A stretch of DNA of 64,000 bases from assembly GCA_036389295.1 (NCBI GenBank), contig DASVQB010000044.1:1-64000 (forward strand), given 5' to 3'. The notes below the pieces were generated by a model that saw nothing but the letters and a program-made list of their open reading frames with translations, did no database searches and had not been told where the DNA came from. This document shows, piece after piece, positions 26,585 through 34,509 of the stretch (the stretch's first letter is position 1; each line of letters begins with the position of its first letter). Source of the stretch: AC-37 sp036389295. Its GTDB lineage: Bacteria; Actinomycetota; Thermoleophilia; Solirubrobacterales; Thermoleophilaceae. Made by a program: the position numbers and the translations under genes.

Positions 26585-27801
26585 GGGAGCGCCGCCGGAC
26601 CCGCCCGCTCGGCGACGACTGGGACGAGTCCGTGCTCGAGGCCGAGGAGCTGATCGCCTCCGGCGAGCTCGAGGAGGACGCCGAGGACATCGAGCGCCGC
26701 AGCGCGGCGATGCTCAACCCGCGGCGGCTCGTCACGCTCGTCGTCGCGGTCGTGCTGATGGTGATCGCCGTCTACGTGGTCTTCCCGAAGGTGGTCGGCG
26801 TCAGCACCTCGATCGACCGGCTCGGCGACGCGAGGTGGTACTGGATCGTCGCGGCGCTCGGGTTCGTCGCGCTCGCGTTCGTCTCCTACGCCACGCTGTT
26901 CCGCGGGGTGCTCGCGGGCCAGGACCCGAACGACCCCGTGCGCGGCCGCCTGAGCCGGGGCGTCGCGTACCAGATCACGATGGCCGGGTTCGCGGCGACC
27001 GTGCTGTTCTCGGCCGCGGGCGCCGGCGGGGTCGCGCTCACCTACTGGGCGCTGAGGCAGGCCGGCATGCCCCGGCGGCGGGCAGCCTGCCGGATGGTCG
27101 CGTTCCTGGTGCTGCTGTACGCGATCTACCTCGGCTCGCTGGTCGTGTTCGGCGTGCTGCTGCGCTCCGGCGCCGTGAACGGCGACGCTCCGGTCGCGGG
27201 CACGGTGGTCGCGGCCGGCGCGGCGGGCGGCGCGCTGATCGTCATCGGGGCCGTCGCGCTCATCCCCCAGGACTTCGAGCGGCGGTTCGCCGCGCTCGGC
27301 CGCCGCCGCGGCGGGCGGATCTCGCGGTGGGCGTCGCGGCTGGCCACGGCACCGGCCACGCTCTCGACCGGGGTCCGGACGGCGATCGCCTACCTGCGCC
27401 ACCCGCTGCGGAGCGCGCGCGCCATCGCGGGCGCGGTCGGCTGGTGGACGGGGCAGATCGGCATCCTCTGGGCGAGCTTCCACGCGTTCGGCGTGCACGT
27501 GCCGCTCGGGGTCGTGGTGCAGGCCTACTTCGTCGGGATGGTCGCCAACCTCGCGCCGTCTCCGGCCGCCGGCGTCGGTACCGTTGACGCCGGCCTGATC
27601 GGAGCGTTCGTGATGTTCGGGATCCCGGCCGAGACCGTGTTCCCGGCCATCCTGACCGCCCGTCTGATCGGGATCTGGGTGCCGATCCCGGTCGGGATCC
27701 TGGGCTACGTGCAGCTCCGCCGGACGGTCCAGCGGTGGCGGGAGACCGGTGACGGCGGTGCTACTATACAAAGTGAAGTAAAGGCGGAGGCAACGGGATG
27801 A
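26581..27801 (+). CDS. Lysylphosphatidylglycerol synthase transmembrane-domain / flippase-like protein
   Basis: A 406-residue membrane protein. An acidic N-terminal 45 residues precede about eight hydrophobic helices; the segment GMVANLAPSPAAGVGTVDAGLIGAF and the following helices resemble the UPF0104/LPG synthase membrane domain. It lacks the soluble aminoacyl-transfer domain of MprF, so a lipid-translocating role is more plausible than lysinylation. It overlaps both neighbours by 4 bases (ATGA each side), so it is co-translated with the PAP2 protein and TrxB. Confidence 0.8.
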   Translation: MRERRRTRPLGDDWDESVLEAEELIASGELEEDAEDIERRSAAMLNPRRLVTLVVAVVLMVIAVYVVFPKVVGVSTSIDRLGDARWYWIVAALGFVALAFVSYATLFRGVLAGQDPNDPVRGRLSRGVAYQITMAGFAATVLFSAAGAGGVALTYWALRQAGMPRRRAACRMVAFLVLLYAIYLGSLVVFGVLLRSGAVNGDAPVAGTVVAAGAAGGALIVIGAVALIPQDFERRFAALGRRRGGRISRWASRLATAPATLSTGVRTAIAYLRHPLRSARAIAGAVGWWTGQIGILWASFHAFGVHVPLGVVVQAYFVGMVANLAPSPAAGVGTVDAGLIGAFVMFGIPAETVFPAILTARLIGIWVPIPVGILGYVQLRRTVQRWRETGDGGATIQSEVKAEATG

Positions 27802-28829
27802 GCGAGGTCGAGAACGTCATCGTCATAGGGAGCGGCCCGGCGGGCTACACGGCCGCTCTGTACACCTCGCGCGCCGACCTTCGCCCGCTCGTGATCGAGG
27901 GCTTCCTCTGGGGCGGCCTGCTCCAGACGACCACCGACGTCGAGAACTACCCGGGCTTCCCCGAGGGCGTGATGGGGCCGGAGATGATGCAGCGGTTCCG
28001 CGACCAGGCGGAGCGGTTCGGCACCCGGTTCGTCACCGAGGACGCCACGCGGGTCGAGCTGTCGACCGACGGCGGGCTCCACCGCGTGTGGGTTGGCGAC
28101 GAGGAGCACCGCGCGCGCGCCGTGATCCTGTCGATGGGCGCCGAGCACAAGAAGCTCGGCGTGCCGGGCGAGGAGGAGCTCGCCTCGCGCGGGATCTCGT
28201 ACTGCGCGACCTGCGACGCCGCGTTCTTCCGCGAGAAGCGGATCATGGTCGTCGGCGGCGGCGACAGCGCGATGGAGGAGGCGATCTTCCTCTCGAAGTT
28301 CGGCTCGACCGTCACGGTCGTCCACCGCCGCGACGAGTTCCGCGCCTCGCAGATCATGCTCGACCGCGCCCGCGAGATCGAGAACGTCGAGCTGCTCACG
28401 CCGTACGTCGTGGAGCGGTTCGAGGAGGGCGACGGCGGGTCGCTGGCCCGGGCCGTGCTGCGGCACGCCGAGTCGGGCGACGAGAAGGTGGTCGACGTGG
28501 ACGGCGGCTTCATCGCGATCGGCCACGAGCCGTCGTCGCAGCTGGTCCGCGACCAGGTCGAGACCGACGAGAACGGCTACGTGGTCACGGAGGGCAAGAC
28601 CACCCGCACCAAGCTCCCCGGCGTCTTCGCCGCGGGCGACCTCGTGGACCACACCTACCGCCAGGCGATCACCGCGGCCGGTAGCGGCTGCCAGGCCGCA
28701 CTCGACGCCGAGTGGTACCTGCGCGACACGCCGCCCGAGCCGGGCATGCACTGGTGGACGCCCGACGAGGTCGAGGCCGCCGCCGAGCAGGCGGCTGCCC
28801 GCCAGGGCGCCGAGGCGCCGGCGAAGTAG
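27798..28829 (+). CDS. trxB: Thioredoxin-disulfide reductase
   Basis: A 343-residue FAD enzyme reducing thioredoxin with NADPH. It has the FAD motif GSGPAGYTAALY, redox-active CATC in YCATCDAAFF, the NADPH motif GGGDSAMEEA followed by HRRDEFRAS, and GVFAAGDL. A C-terminal extension of about 25 residues (WWTPDEVEAAAEQAAAR) goes beyond the usual 315-320. It ends the MBL-SCP2/R2lox-PAP2-flippase operon; no thioredoxin gene is adjacent. Whether it feeds electrons to the R2lox protein is only a possibility. Confidence 0.95.
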   Translation: MSEVENVIVIGSGPAGYTAALYTSRADLRPLVIEGFLWGGLLQTTTDVENYPGFPEGVMGPEMMQRFRDQAERFGTRFVTEDATRVELSTDGGLHRVWVGDEEHRARAVILSMGAEHKKLGVPGEEELASRGISYCATCDAAFFREKRIMVVGGGDSAMEEAIFLSKFGSTVTVVHRRDEFRASQIMLDRAREIENVELLTPYVVERFEEGDGGSLARAVLRHAESGDEKVVDVDGGFIAIGHEPSSQLVRDQVETDENGYVVTEGKTTRTKLPGVFAAGDLVDHTYRQAITAAGSGCQAALDAEWYLRDTPPEPGMHWWTPDEVEAAAEQAAARQGAEAPAK

Positions 28830-28890
28830 CCGCTCGCGGCTCCGCGCGCCGCCGCCGCCGAGCGCCCTCCCTCGCCACCGAGTTGCATTT

Positions 28891-28907
28891 GTTCCGCTAT
28901 GCGGAAC
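28891..28907. promoter_or_regulatory. Perfect 7-3-7 palindrome GTTCCGCTATGCGGAAC
   Basis: A perfect inverted repeat with a TAT centre, 61 bases after trxB. It resembles operators of IclR-type regulators in actinobacteria as I remember them, but lies between the ends of two convergent genes. A transcript hairpin is also possible; no T-run follows. Confidence 0.5.
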
Positions 28908-28957
28908 GTAAATGACGCCGTGCCCCGGAGCCGCGCCCTGAGCGCCGTCCTGGTTTC

Positions 28958-28972
28958 GGTCGCTATGCGACC
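28958..28972. promoter_or_regulatory. Second palindrome with the same core, GGTCGCTATGCGACC
   Basis: A perfect 6-3-6 inverted repeat, 50 bases from the previous one and sharing the core CGCTATGCG with different outer bases. The region holds no gene I can support. Confidence 0.45.
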
Positions 28973-29029
28973 CTTAGATCGCACGGTGGCGCGGAAGCCC
29001 GGCGCGGCGCGCCGGTCCCGCGACCCGGT

Positions 29030-30430
29030 CTAGCCGGAGCGGCCGGAGGTGCGCCACCGCGGCCCGGCGAGCGCGGCGGCCAGGCCGAGCCCGAAGGCGA
29101 GACCGGCGAGGCGGGCGAGCGGAGCGCCGGTGGGGGGTTCGGCGAGGGCGATCCGGTCGGCCGGAGCCGGAGCGGGTGCCGCCAACGGAGCCGGAGGCGT
29201 GGTCGCGACGTCTTGATGCGGCGTCGGGGGCGCGGTCTCGAGGACGTCGCGAAGGCGGCTGCCCATCGCCGTGGACGCGAACCCCAACAGGACGAGCGTC
29301 AGCAGCGCGAAGCCGGTGAAGGGGAGCGATCCGCCCTTCGTGTCCCGCGCCGCTCGCTGATCGGATCGCGACGTGCCGCGGGTCGAGGCGGGGCGGGCGC
29401 CTGCCGGAGCAGGGCCGCCGTCGACGCCGGCCGCGGCGGCGCCGTTGCCGTTCGCGGCCGTCGCCGGCGTCGAGCCGTCCGCCGCGGTCCCGGATCCCGA
29501 TCCGCCGCCGGCGAGCTGCTCGAGCGGCAGCAGCGGGTCGAGCGGCGGAATCCGGGCGGAGCGCGTCAGCACCGGTGCCGGGCCGGTCGCCGCCGGGCCG
29601 GCGAGCGCACCGGCAGCAGGCGGGAGCGTGCCGGCGGTTGCGCCCGGCCCCGCGCCGGCACCGACCGAAGCCGAGGGCACGGAGGGGCTGTCCGAGCCGC
29701 CGCGCGAGGGTCCGCCGCCGGGCCGTGCCTCGCCGTGGCCGCCCGCCGCGCCGGCCCCGCGGTGCCCCGCACCTGCGAAGCCGCCGCCGTCTCCGGCACC
29801 GCGATGACCCGCGCTGCCGGAGCGGCCGTCGCCGTTCCCGTGCCGCCCCGCGCTCGCGGAGCCGCGGTGGCCGCCCCCGTGCTGCCCCGCGCTCCCGGAG
29901 CCGCCACCACCCTTGCTGCCGCCGTTTTCCGCCCCGCGGCGCCCCGCGCTCCCGGAGCCGCGGTGGCCGCCCCCGCGGTGCCCCGAGCCCCCGGAGCCGC
30001 CGCCGCCGTTCTCCGCGTCGCGGTGCCCCGCGCCTGCGGAGCCACCGTCTCCCGCCCCGCGCTGCCCAGAGCCCTGGCTGTTGCCTTGCCGCCCCGCGCC
30101 CCCACCCCCGCCGCCCCGGCCGGACCCGTCGCTCCCGCTCGCGCCGCGGTCGTCGGTTCCCTCGTTCCCCCGCGCGGGGACCGCGTTGCCGCCCCCACCG
30201 CCGCCGCCGCGCGCGGTCGCGCCCCCGCCGCCGGCCCGCCCACGCGCATCGCCGGCCGCGGGCCCGCCCTTCCCGGCCGCACCGCCGCCCTTGCCCGCGG
30301 CCTCGGCGGCCTTCGGGCCGGCCGAGCCGTTGTCCTTCCCGAGCGCGGTCGCGCCCCCGAGCGCGAGGCACGCGAGCACGACTGCGAGCGGCCAGGCCGC
30401 GGTACCGATCCCCTGCAAGCGATGAAGCAC
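29030..30430 (-). CDS. Secreted Gly/Ala/Arg/His-rich low-complexity protein with LPFTG sorting-like motif
   Basis: A 466-residue protein with a signal peptide (about 1-30), then about 210 residues of Gly-rich degenerate repeats such as GSAGRRGAENGG and SAGHRGAGDGG, an Ala/Pro-rich region (250-345), and LPFTG at 369-373 followed by a hydrophobic helix (374-390) and SRLRD. This looks like a sortase signal, but another 70 residues follow, with a Pro/Ala stretch and a second hydrophobic segment (438-455), which is atypical. No sortase gene is in the window. GTG 30430 is preceded by GGAGGGA. Third-codon-position GC richness makes antisense frames open too; the signal peptide plus LPFTG favour this frame. 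Confidence 0.75.
   Translation of the reverse strand: MLHRLQGIGTAAWPLAVVLACLALGGATALGKDNGSAGPKAAEAAGKGGGAAGKGGPAAGDARGRAGGGGATARGGGGGGGNAVPARGNEGTDDRGASGSDGSGRGGGGGGAGRQGNSQGSGQRGAGDGGSAGAGHRDAENGGGGSGGSGHRGGGHRGSGSAGRRGAENGGSKGGGGSGSAGQHGGGHRGSASAGRHGNGDGRSGSAGHRGAGDGGGFAGAGHRGAGAAGGHGEARPGGGPSRGGSDSPSVPSASVGAGAGPGATAGTLPPAAGALAGPAATGPAPVLTRSARIPPLDPLLPLEQLAGGGSGSGTAADGSTPATAANGNGAAAAGVDGGPAPAGARPASTRGTSRSDQRAARDTKGGSLPFTGFALLTLVLLGFASTAMGSRLRDVLETAPPTPHQDVATTPPAPLAAPAPAPADRIALAEPPTGAPLARLAGLAFGLGLAAALAGPRWRTSGRSG
29740..30070 (-). repeat. Degenerate in-gene repeats coding for Gly/Ser/Ala-His/Arg-rich units
   Basis: Within the LPFTG protein, units of roughly 12-16 residues with the pattern (S/G)GSAG(H/R/Q)(R/H)Ga..GG recur about seven times (residues 121-230). 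The DNA is correspondingly repetitive around CCCGCGCT(C/G)CCGGAGCCGC-like blocks. Unit borders are approximate. Confidence 0.5.
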
Positions 30431-30488
30431 TGCCAGTCCCTCCGTGGAGCTGCCGTGAAGGGTAAGCCCTCGCGCATATCCTCGCGTC

Positions 30489-31799
30489 ATGCCGGCCCGC
30501 GCCACGCCCTGGACCAACTGGGCCGGCGACCAGCGCTGCGCCCCGGAGGTCGTCGAGCGCCCGTCGAGCGAGGACGAGGTCAGAGCGGCGCTACGCCGTG
30601 CGTCGGAGGCGGGCCGGCCGGTCCGCGTCGCGGGGTCCGGCCACTCGTTCACCGACGCCGCGTGCACGGACGGCCACATGCTGCGGCTCGACCGCATGAG
30701 CCGCGTCCTGAGCGCTGACCAGCAGGCCGGTCTCGCCGAGGTCGAGGGCGGGATCACCATCCACGACCTCGGCCCGCGCCTCGCCGACCGCGGCCTCGCG
30801 CTCGAGAACCAGGGCGACGTCGATCCCCAGACGATCGCCGGCGCGATCGCCACCGCCACGCACGGGACCGGCGCGACCTTCCGGAACATCTCGGCCCAGG
30901 TGTCCGGCCTGCGCCTCGTCACCGCCGCCGGCGAGGTGGTCGAGTGCTCGGAGGACGACGGCGACCCGGCGCTGCTCCGCGCCGCCCGCGTCGGCCTCGG
31001 CGCGCTCGGCGTCGTGACCGCCGTGAGGCTCCGCTGCCCGCCGCTCTACACGCTCCGCCGCTCCGACGAGCCGCGCCCGCTCGACGAGACGCTCGACCGC
31101 CTCGACGAGCTGGTCGACGGCAGCGAGCGCTTCGAGCTGTTCGTCTTCCCCTACACGCGAACGGCGCTCACCCGGGTGACCGAGCGCACGGACGACCCCC
31201 CGCGGCCGCCGTCCCCGCGCGAGGAGTGGATCCAGGACGTGCTGATCGAGAACCGCGTGCTGGACCTCGTGATGCGGCTCGGCCGCGCGCTGCCTGCCGC
31301 GATCCCGACCCTGAACAGCACGCTCGCGGGACTGTTCAGGCCGTCGGTCCGCGTCGACCGCAGCTACCGGATCTACGCCAACCCGCGCGAGGTGCGGTTC
31401 ACGGAGATGGAGTACGCGATCCCGCGCGCGAGCGGACGCGAGGCGCTCGAGCGCGTGCTCGCGACGATCGAGCGTCGCCGCCTGCCGATCTCGTTCCCGA
31501 TCGAGTTCCGGTTCGTCGCCGCAGACGACGCGTTCCTCTCGCCCGCGACCGGCCGCGAGACCGCCTACATAGCCGTCCACACCTACCGCGGGATGGAGTT
31601 CGAGACCTACTTCCGCGCGGTCGAGTCGATCATGCGCGACTACGACGGCCGCCCCCACTGGGGCAAGCGCCACTACCGGACCGCGGCCGACCTCGCGCCC
31701 GCCTACCCGGACTGGGACCGCTTCCAGGAGGTCCGCGACCGGCTCGACCCGGACCGGCTGTTCCGCAACGACTACGTGGAGCGGGTGCTGGGCCCGTAG
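30489..31799 (+). CDS. FAD-linked oxidase, D-arabinono-1,4-lactone oxidase (ALO) family
   Basis: A 436-residue flavoprotein of the vanillyl-alcohol-oxidase fold. The FAD-binding segment contains VAGSGHSFTDAA, whose histidine is the usual covalent flavin attachment site, and TATHGTGATFRNIS. The C-terminal ALO domain ends with RPHWGKRHYR and a conserved DPDRLFRNDYVERVLG. It probably oxidises a sugar alcohol or aldonolactone with O2 or another acceptor; the substrate is not evident. It diverges from the LPFTG gene across 58 bases. No signal peptide is seen. Confidence 0.9.
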   Translation: MPARATPWTNWAGDQRCAPEVVERPSSEDEVRAALRRASEAGRPVRVAGSGHSFTDAACTDGHMLRLDRMSRVLSADQQAGLAEVEGGITIHDLGPRLADRGLALENQGDVDPQTIAGAIATATHGTGATFRNISAQVSGLRLVTAAGEVVECSEDDGDPALLRAARVGLGALGVVTAVRLRCPPLYTLRRSDEPRPLDETLDRLDELVDGSERFELFVFPYTRTALTRVTERTDDPPRPPSPREEWIQDVLIENRVLDLVMRLGRALPAAIPTLNSTLAGLFRPSVRVDRSYRIYANPREVRFTEMEYAIPRASGREALERVLATIERRRLPISFPIEFRFVAADDAFLSPATGRETAYIAVHTYRGMEFETYFRAVESIMRDYDGRPHWGKRHYRTAADLAPAYPDWDRFQEVRDRLDPDRLFRNDYVERVLGP

Positions 31800-31803
31800 C
31801 CGG

Positions 31804-32193
31804 TCAGGCGGTCCTCGGGGCGTAGCGGTGGTGCAGCATCAGCCCGTTGCCGTCCGGGTCGAAGAAGAACGCCATGTGGCAGACCCCGGTGTCGAGCGTG
31901 TCACCGGCGAACTCCACGCCGCGCGACTCGAGCTCGGCCCGCGCGGCCGCGACGTCGTCGACGTGCAGGGCGATCGGGTTGCGGTTCACGTGGTAGTCGA
32001 GGCCCATGGCCTCGGACTGGATCACGCTGAGCGTCAGGCTGCCGGTCTCGTACTCGGCGCCGGGGAAGCGGTCGTACCGGACCGAGCACGGCAGCCCGAG
32101 GCGGGTCCCGTAGAACTCGGCCGCGGCCTCGAAGTCCTTGGTGGCCATCGTGGCGAAGTCGACGCCTGTCACGAGCGATGTCGGGTCGGTCAT
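31804..32193 (-). CDS. VOC (glyoxalase/bleomycin-resistance fold) family protein
   Basis: A 129-residue protein with the two beta-alpha-beta-beta-beta modules of the vicinal oxygen chelate fold: FATMATKDFEAAAEFYGTRLG at the start of module 1 and IALHVDDVAAARAELESRG at module 2, ending FFFDPDGNGLMLHHRY. Such proteins may be lyases, dioxygenases or binding proteins; the substrate is unknown. It follows the PLP-enzyme gene by 35 bases on the same strand and is convergent with the ALO gene. Confidence 0.85.
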   Translation of the reverse strand: MTDPTSLVTGVDFATMATKDFEAAAEFYGTRLGLPCSVRYDRFPGAEYETGSLTLSVIQSEAMGLDYHVNRNPIALHVDDVAAARAELESRGVEFAGDTLDTGVCHMAFFFDPDGNGLMLHHRYAPRTA

Positions 32194-32228
32194 GCGATCT
32201 GGCTCCTGGGTCGTGGTCTCGATTCGGC

Positions 32229-33431
32229 TCAGAGGAACAGCTTCCCCTCGCCCCTGTAGGTGGGCACCTCGTCGACGACGCGGTCGCCCTCGACGAGCAG
32301 CAGCGAGTCGAAGTGCTCGCACAGCTCGCCCGCCTTCGCGTGGCGGAAGTACACACGGTCCCCGACGCGGAGGTCGCGCGCGGCGTCGCCGACGACCGGG
32401 GTCTGCACCTCGCCGGCGCCCTCCTGGGCGTCGAGCCGCAGCCCCGCTGGCAGGTGGGGGACCGGGAGCCGGCTGCGCTCGGCGGCGCCCGACGCGAGAT
32501 AGCCGCCGCCGAGGCAGGTCGCCACGCGCGCGCCCGGCCGCCTGACCACCGGCAGGGCGAACATCGCCGCCGGGCGGAGCGTGAACGCCGAGTAGGAGTC
32601 GAACAGCGCCGGCGCGTAGAACCCGGAGCCCGCGGTGACCTCGGTCACCGCCTCCTCGGCCGCGGTGGTGTCGAGGCTGCCGGTCCCGCCGCCGTTGACG
32701 ATCTCGAGCGGCGCGACCTCATGCACCGCCGCCACGACCTCGGCGCGCCGCTTCGCGATCTCCCGCACGGACGCACGCTGCATGGCGCGGATCGCCAGGC
32801 CGCGGAGCCGCTGCCCCGGCGGCCGGTCGCCCACGCCCGCCACGTGACCCTCGTAGCCCATCACCCCGACGAGCTCGAAGCCGGGCCGGGCCGCGATCGC
32901 CCGCGCGAGCGCCGCCGCCTGCTCGGCCGTCCGGACCGGCGAGCGCTTCGGCCCGATCCGAGCCCGCCCGCCGGGCAGCGGGTAGCTGAGGTCGACCTCG
33001 ATGCAGACCCGCACGTCCCCCGTCCGCGCCGAGTCGACGAGGTCCAGGTGCTCGGCCGAGTCGACCATCAGCGCCGGCGGCCGGGCGCCGGCGAGCCGCG
33101 CGATCGACCCGCGGTCGGCCGTCGGGTAGGCGAGCAGCAGGTCGTCGAACCCGTGCTCGTCGAGCCAGAGGCTCTCCGCGAGCGTGTAGGTCATCAGCCC
33201 GCGGAAGCCGGGGTCCCTCGCGAGGATCCGCCGCAGCAGCTCGCGGCAGCGGACGGACTTGCTCGCCACCCGGATCGGCTTCCCGCGCGCCCGCCGCAGC
33301 ATGTCGGCCGCGTTCGCCCACATCGCGTCGAGGTCGACGAGCGCGAACGGCGCGTCGCGGCCGGCGAGGGCCGCCTCGAACCGCTCGTACGCCCCCTCCT
33401 TCACGCGCGCAGTATCGCTTCGCTGAAGCAT
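32229..33431 (-). CDS. PLP-dependent alanine racemase-like / D-threonine aldolase-family enzyme
   Basis: A 400-residue fold-type III PLP enzyme. The N-terminal barrel carries a likely PLP lysine in RVASKSVRC, and the C-terminal domain ends with YFRHAKAGELCEHFDSL, a motif of the D-threonine aldolase/amino-acid deaminase-aldolase family where it binds a metal. It may cleave or deaminate a D-beta-hydroxy amino acid. The ATG at 33431 is used; a GTG at 33404 is an alternative. An imperfect palindrome lies just upstream (33434-33451). It is downstream of the PHP gene on the same strand. Confidence 0.85.
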   Translation of the reverse strand: MLQRSDTARVKEGAYERFEAALAGRDAPFALVDLDAMWANAADMLRRARGKPIRVASKSVRCRELLRRILARDPGFRGLMTYTLAESLWLDEHGFDDLLLAYPTADRGSIARLAGARPPALMVDSAEHLDLVDSARTGDVRVCIEVDLSYPLPGGRARIGPKRSPVRTAEQAAALARAIAARPGFELVGVMGYEGHVAGVGDRPPGQRLRGLAIRAMQRASVREIAKRRAEVVAAVHEVAPLEIVNGGGTGSLDTTAAEEAVTEVTAGSGFYAPALFDSYSAFTLRPAAMFALPVVRRPGARVATCLGGGYLASGAAERSRLPVPHLPAGLRLDAQEGAGEVQTPVVGDAARDLRVGDRVYFRHAKAGELCEHFDSLLLVEGDRVVDEVPTYRGEGKLFL

Positions 33432-33433
33432 TT

Positions 33434-33451
33434 ACCGACCCATAGGTCAGT
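33434..33451. promoter_or_regulatory. Imperfect 7-4-7 inverted repeat upstream of the PLP-enzyme gene
   Basis: ACCGACC-CATA-GGTCAGT, six of seven base pairs matching, ends three bases before the ATG at 33431. It looks like a TetR- or GntR-type operator, but no such regulator gene is adjacent. Confidence 0.4.
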
Positions 33452-33462
33452 CAACCCTTCAC

Positions 33463-34461
33463 TCAGAGCGGATTCGAGACGATCCACGTCCGGTAGCGGC
33501 CGAGGGCCCAGAGGTGCGCCTCGACCCGCCACCCGTCGAGCGCCTCGGTCGGGTGGTCGAGCGACGACCCGTCGACCCAGGTCGCGATGGTCCCGTCCCT
33601 CACCAGCGCGATCCGAGCCGGGCGCGGAAGGCGCACGTGGACGCCGTCGGAGTCGCCCCAGAACGCGAACCCGCGGGCCGGCGCGAGCGAGTCCGCCGCG
33701 ATGTAGCACCGCCCGGACCGCAGCGCGTCGTAGACCTGCGCGCGGTCGCGCCGGAGCTCGCCGGTCGGGAGCTCCTCGCACAGCACGTGCGTGCGCAGCT
33801 GGCGGAAGCTCCGCGCGTAGCCCATCGGCCGGACCACCCAGCGGCCGAGCACCCGCCGTCCGACCTGGTGCGCGTCGATCCCCCCGATCCCGACGACGCG
33901 GCGATCCCGGTTCAGCCGGTCCCACTCGCGGAGGTTGCGCACGGGCGGGCCGGACAGCGCCAGCTCGGGGCGCACGACGAACCGCAGCGCCTCGCGCCAC
34001 GAGCCGAGCGCCTCGGCCGTGTCGGTCACGAAGCTCCACAGCTCGACGCCCGCGAGCGCGTCGCAGTCGAGGTCGCGCCACGGCATGCCCGGCCGGTCGG
34101 GGAACAGCCGCGGCCCCTCGGACCACGGGTGCGCCGCGAAGCCGAAGCCGCCGGCGTCCGCCACCGCGCGGCAGATCTCCGCCGGGGAGAGCCCGCGATG
34201 GTCCACCGGCTCGTCGATCCCGAACGCGAGGTAGTGGTTCTCGCCGCGCGGCGAGACCTCGATGCCGACCAGCAGCAGCACGTCGTCGTGCCAGCCCTCG
34301 AGCCGCCGCCCCTCCATCGTGTCGTGGTCGGTGAGCAGCACGACGTCGACGCCGGCCCGCCGGGCGGCGCGCACGATCTCGGGCACGGTCCCGGTCCCGT
34401 CGGAGTGCAGGGAGTGCAGGTGGACCGCGCAGGTCAGGTCGTGAAGCAGCGGAGCCGCCAC
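33463..34461 (-). CDS. PHP-domain metal-dependent phosphoesterase
   Basis: A 332-residue protein with the PHP signature HLHSLHSDGTG near the N-terminus, LLTDHDTMEG and GFAAHPWSEG, supplying the usual metal-binding His and Asp residues; a further IGGIDAHQVGRR lies near residue 200. The family includes histidinol phosphatases and other phosphoesterases; the last 100 residues form an extra beta-rich region. It diverges from the MBL-fold gene. GTG 34461 is the start used. Confidence 0.88.
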   Translation of the reverse strand: MAAPLLHDLTCAVHLHSLHSDGTGTVPEIVRAARRAGVDVVLLTDHDTMEGRRLEGWHDDVLLLVGIEVSPRGENHYLAFGIDEPVDHRGLSPAEICRAVADAGGFGFAAHPWSEGPRLFPDRPGMPWRDLDCDALAGVELWSFVTDTAEALGSWREALRFVVRPELALSGPPVRNLREWDRLNRDRRVVGIGGIDAHQVGRRVLGRWVVRPMGYARSFRQLRTHVLCEELPTGELRRDRAQVYDALRSGRCYIAADSLAPARGFAFWGDSDGVHVRLPRPARIALVRDGTIATWVDGSSLDHPTEALDGWRVEAHLWALGRYRTWIVSNPL

Positions 34462-34509
34462 CGAGAGCGAGCCTAATAGTCTCTAGGGAGAACCCACCAA
34501 GGAGCGCGA

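Noticed and set aside
28891..28972. Possible tRNA or small RNA gene between trxB and the LPFTG gene
   Set aside because: The two palindromes do not make a cloverleaf, and there is no T-loop or CCA-like end.
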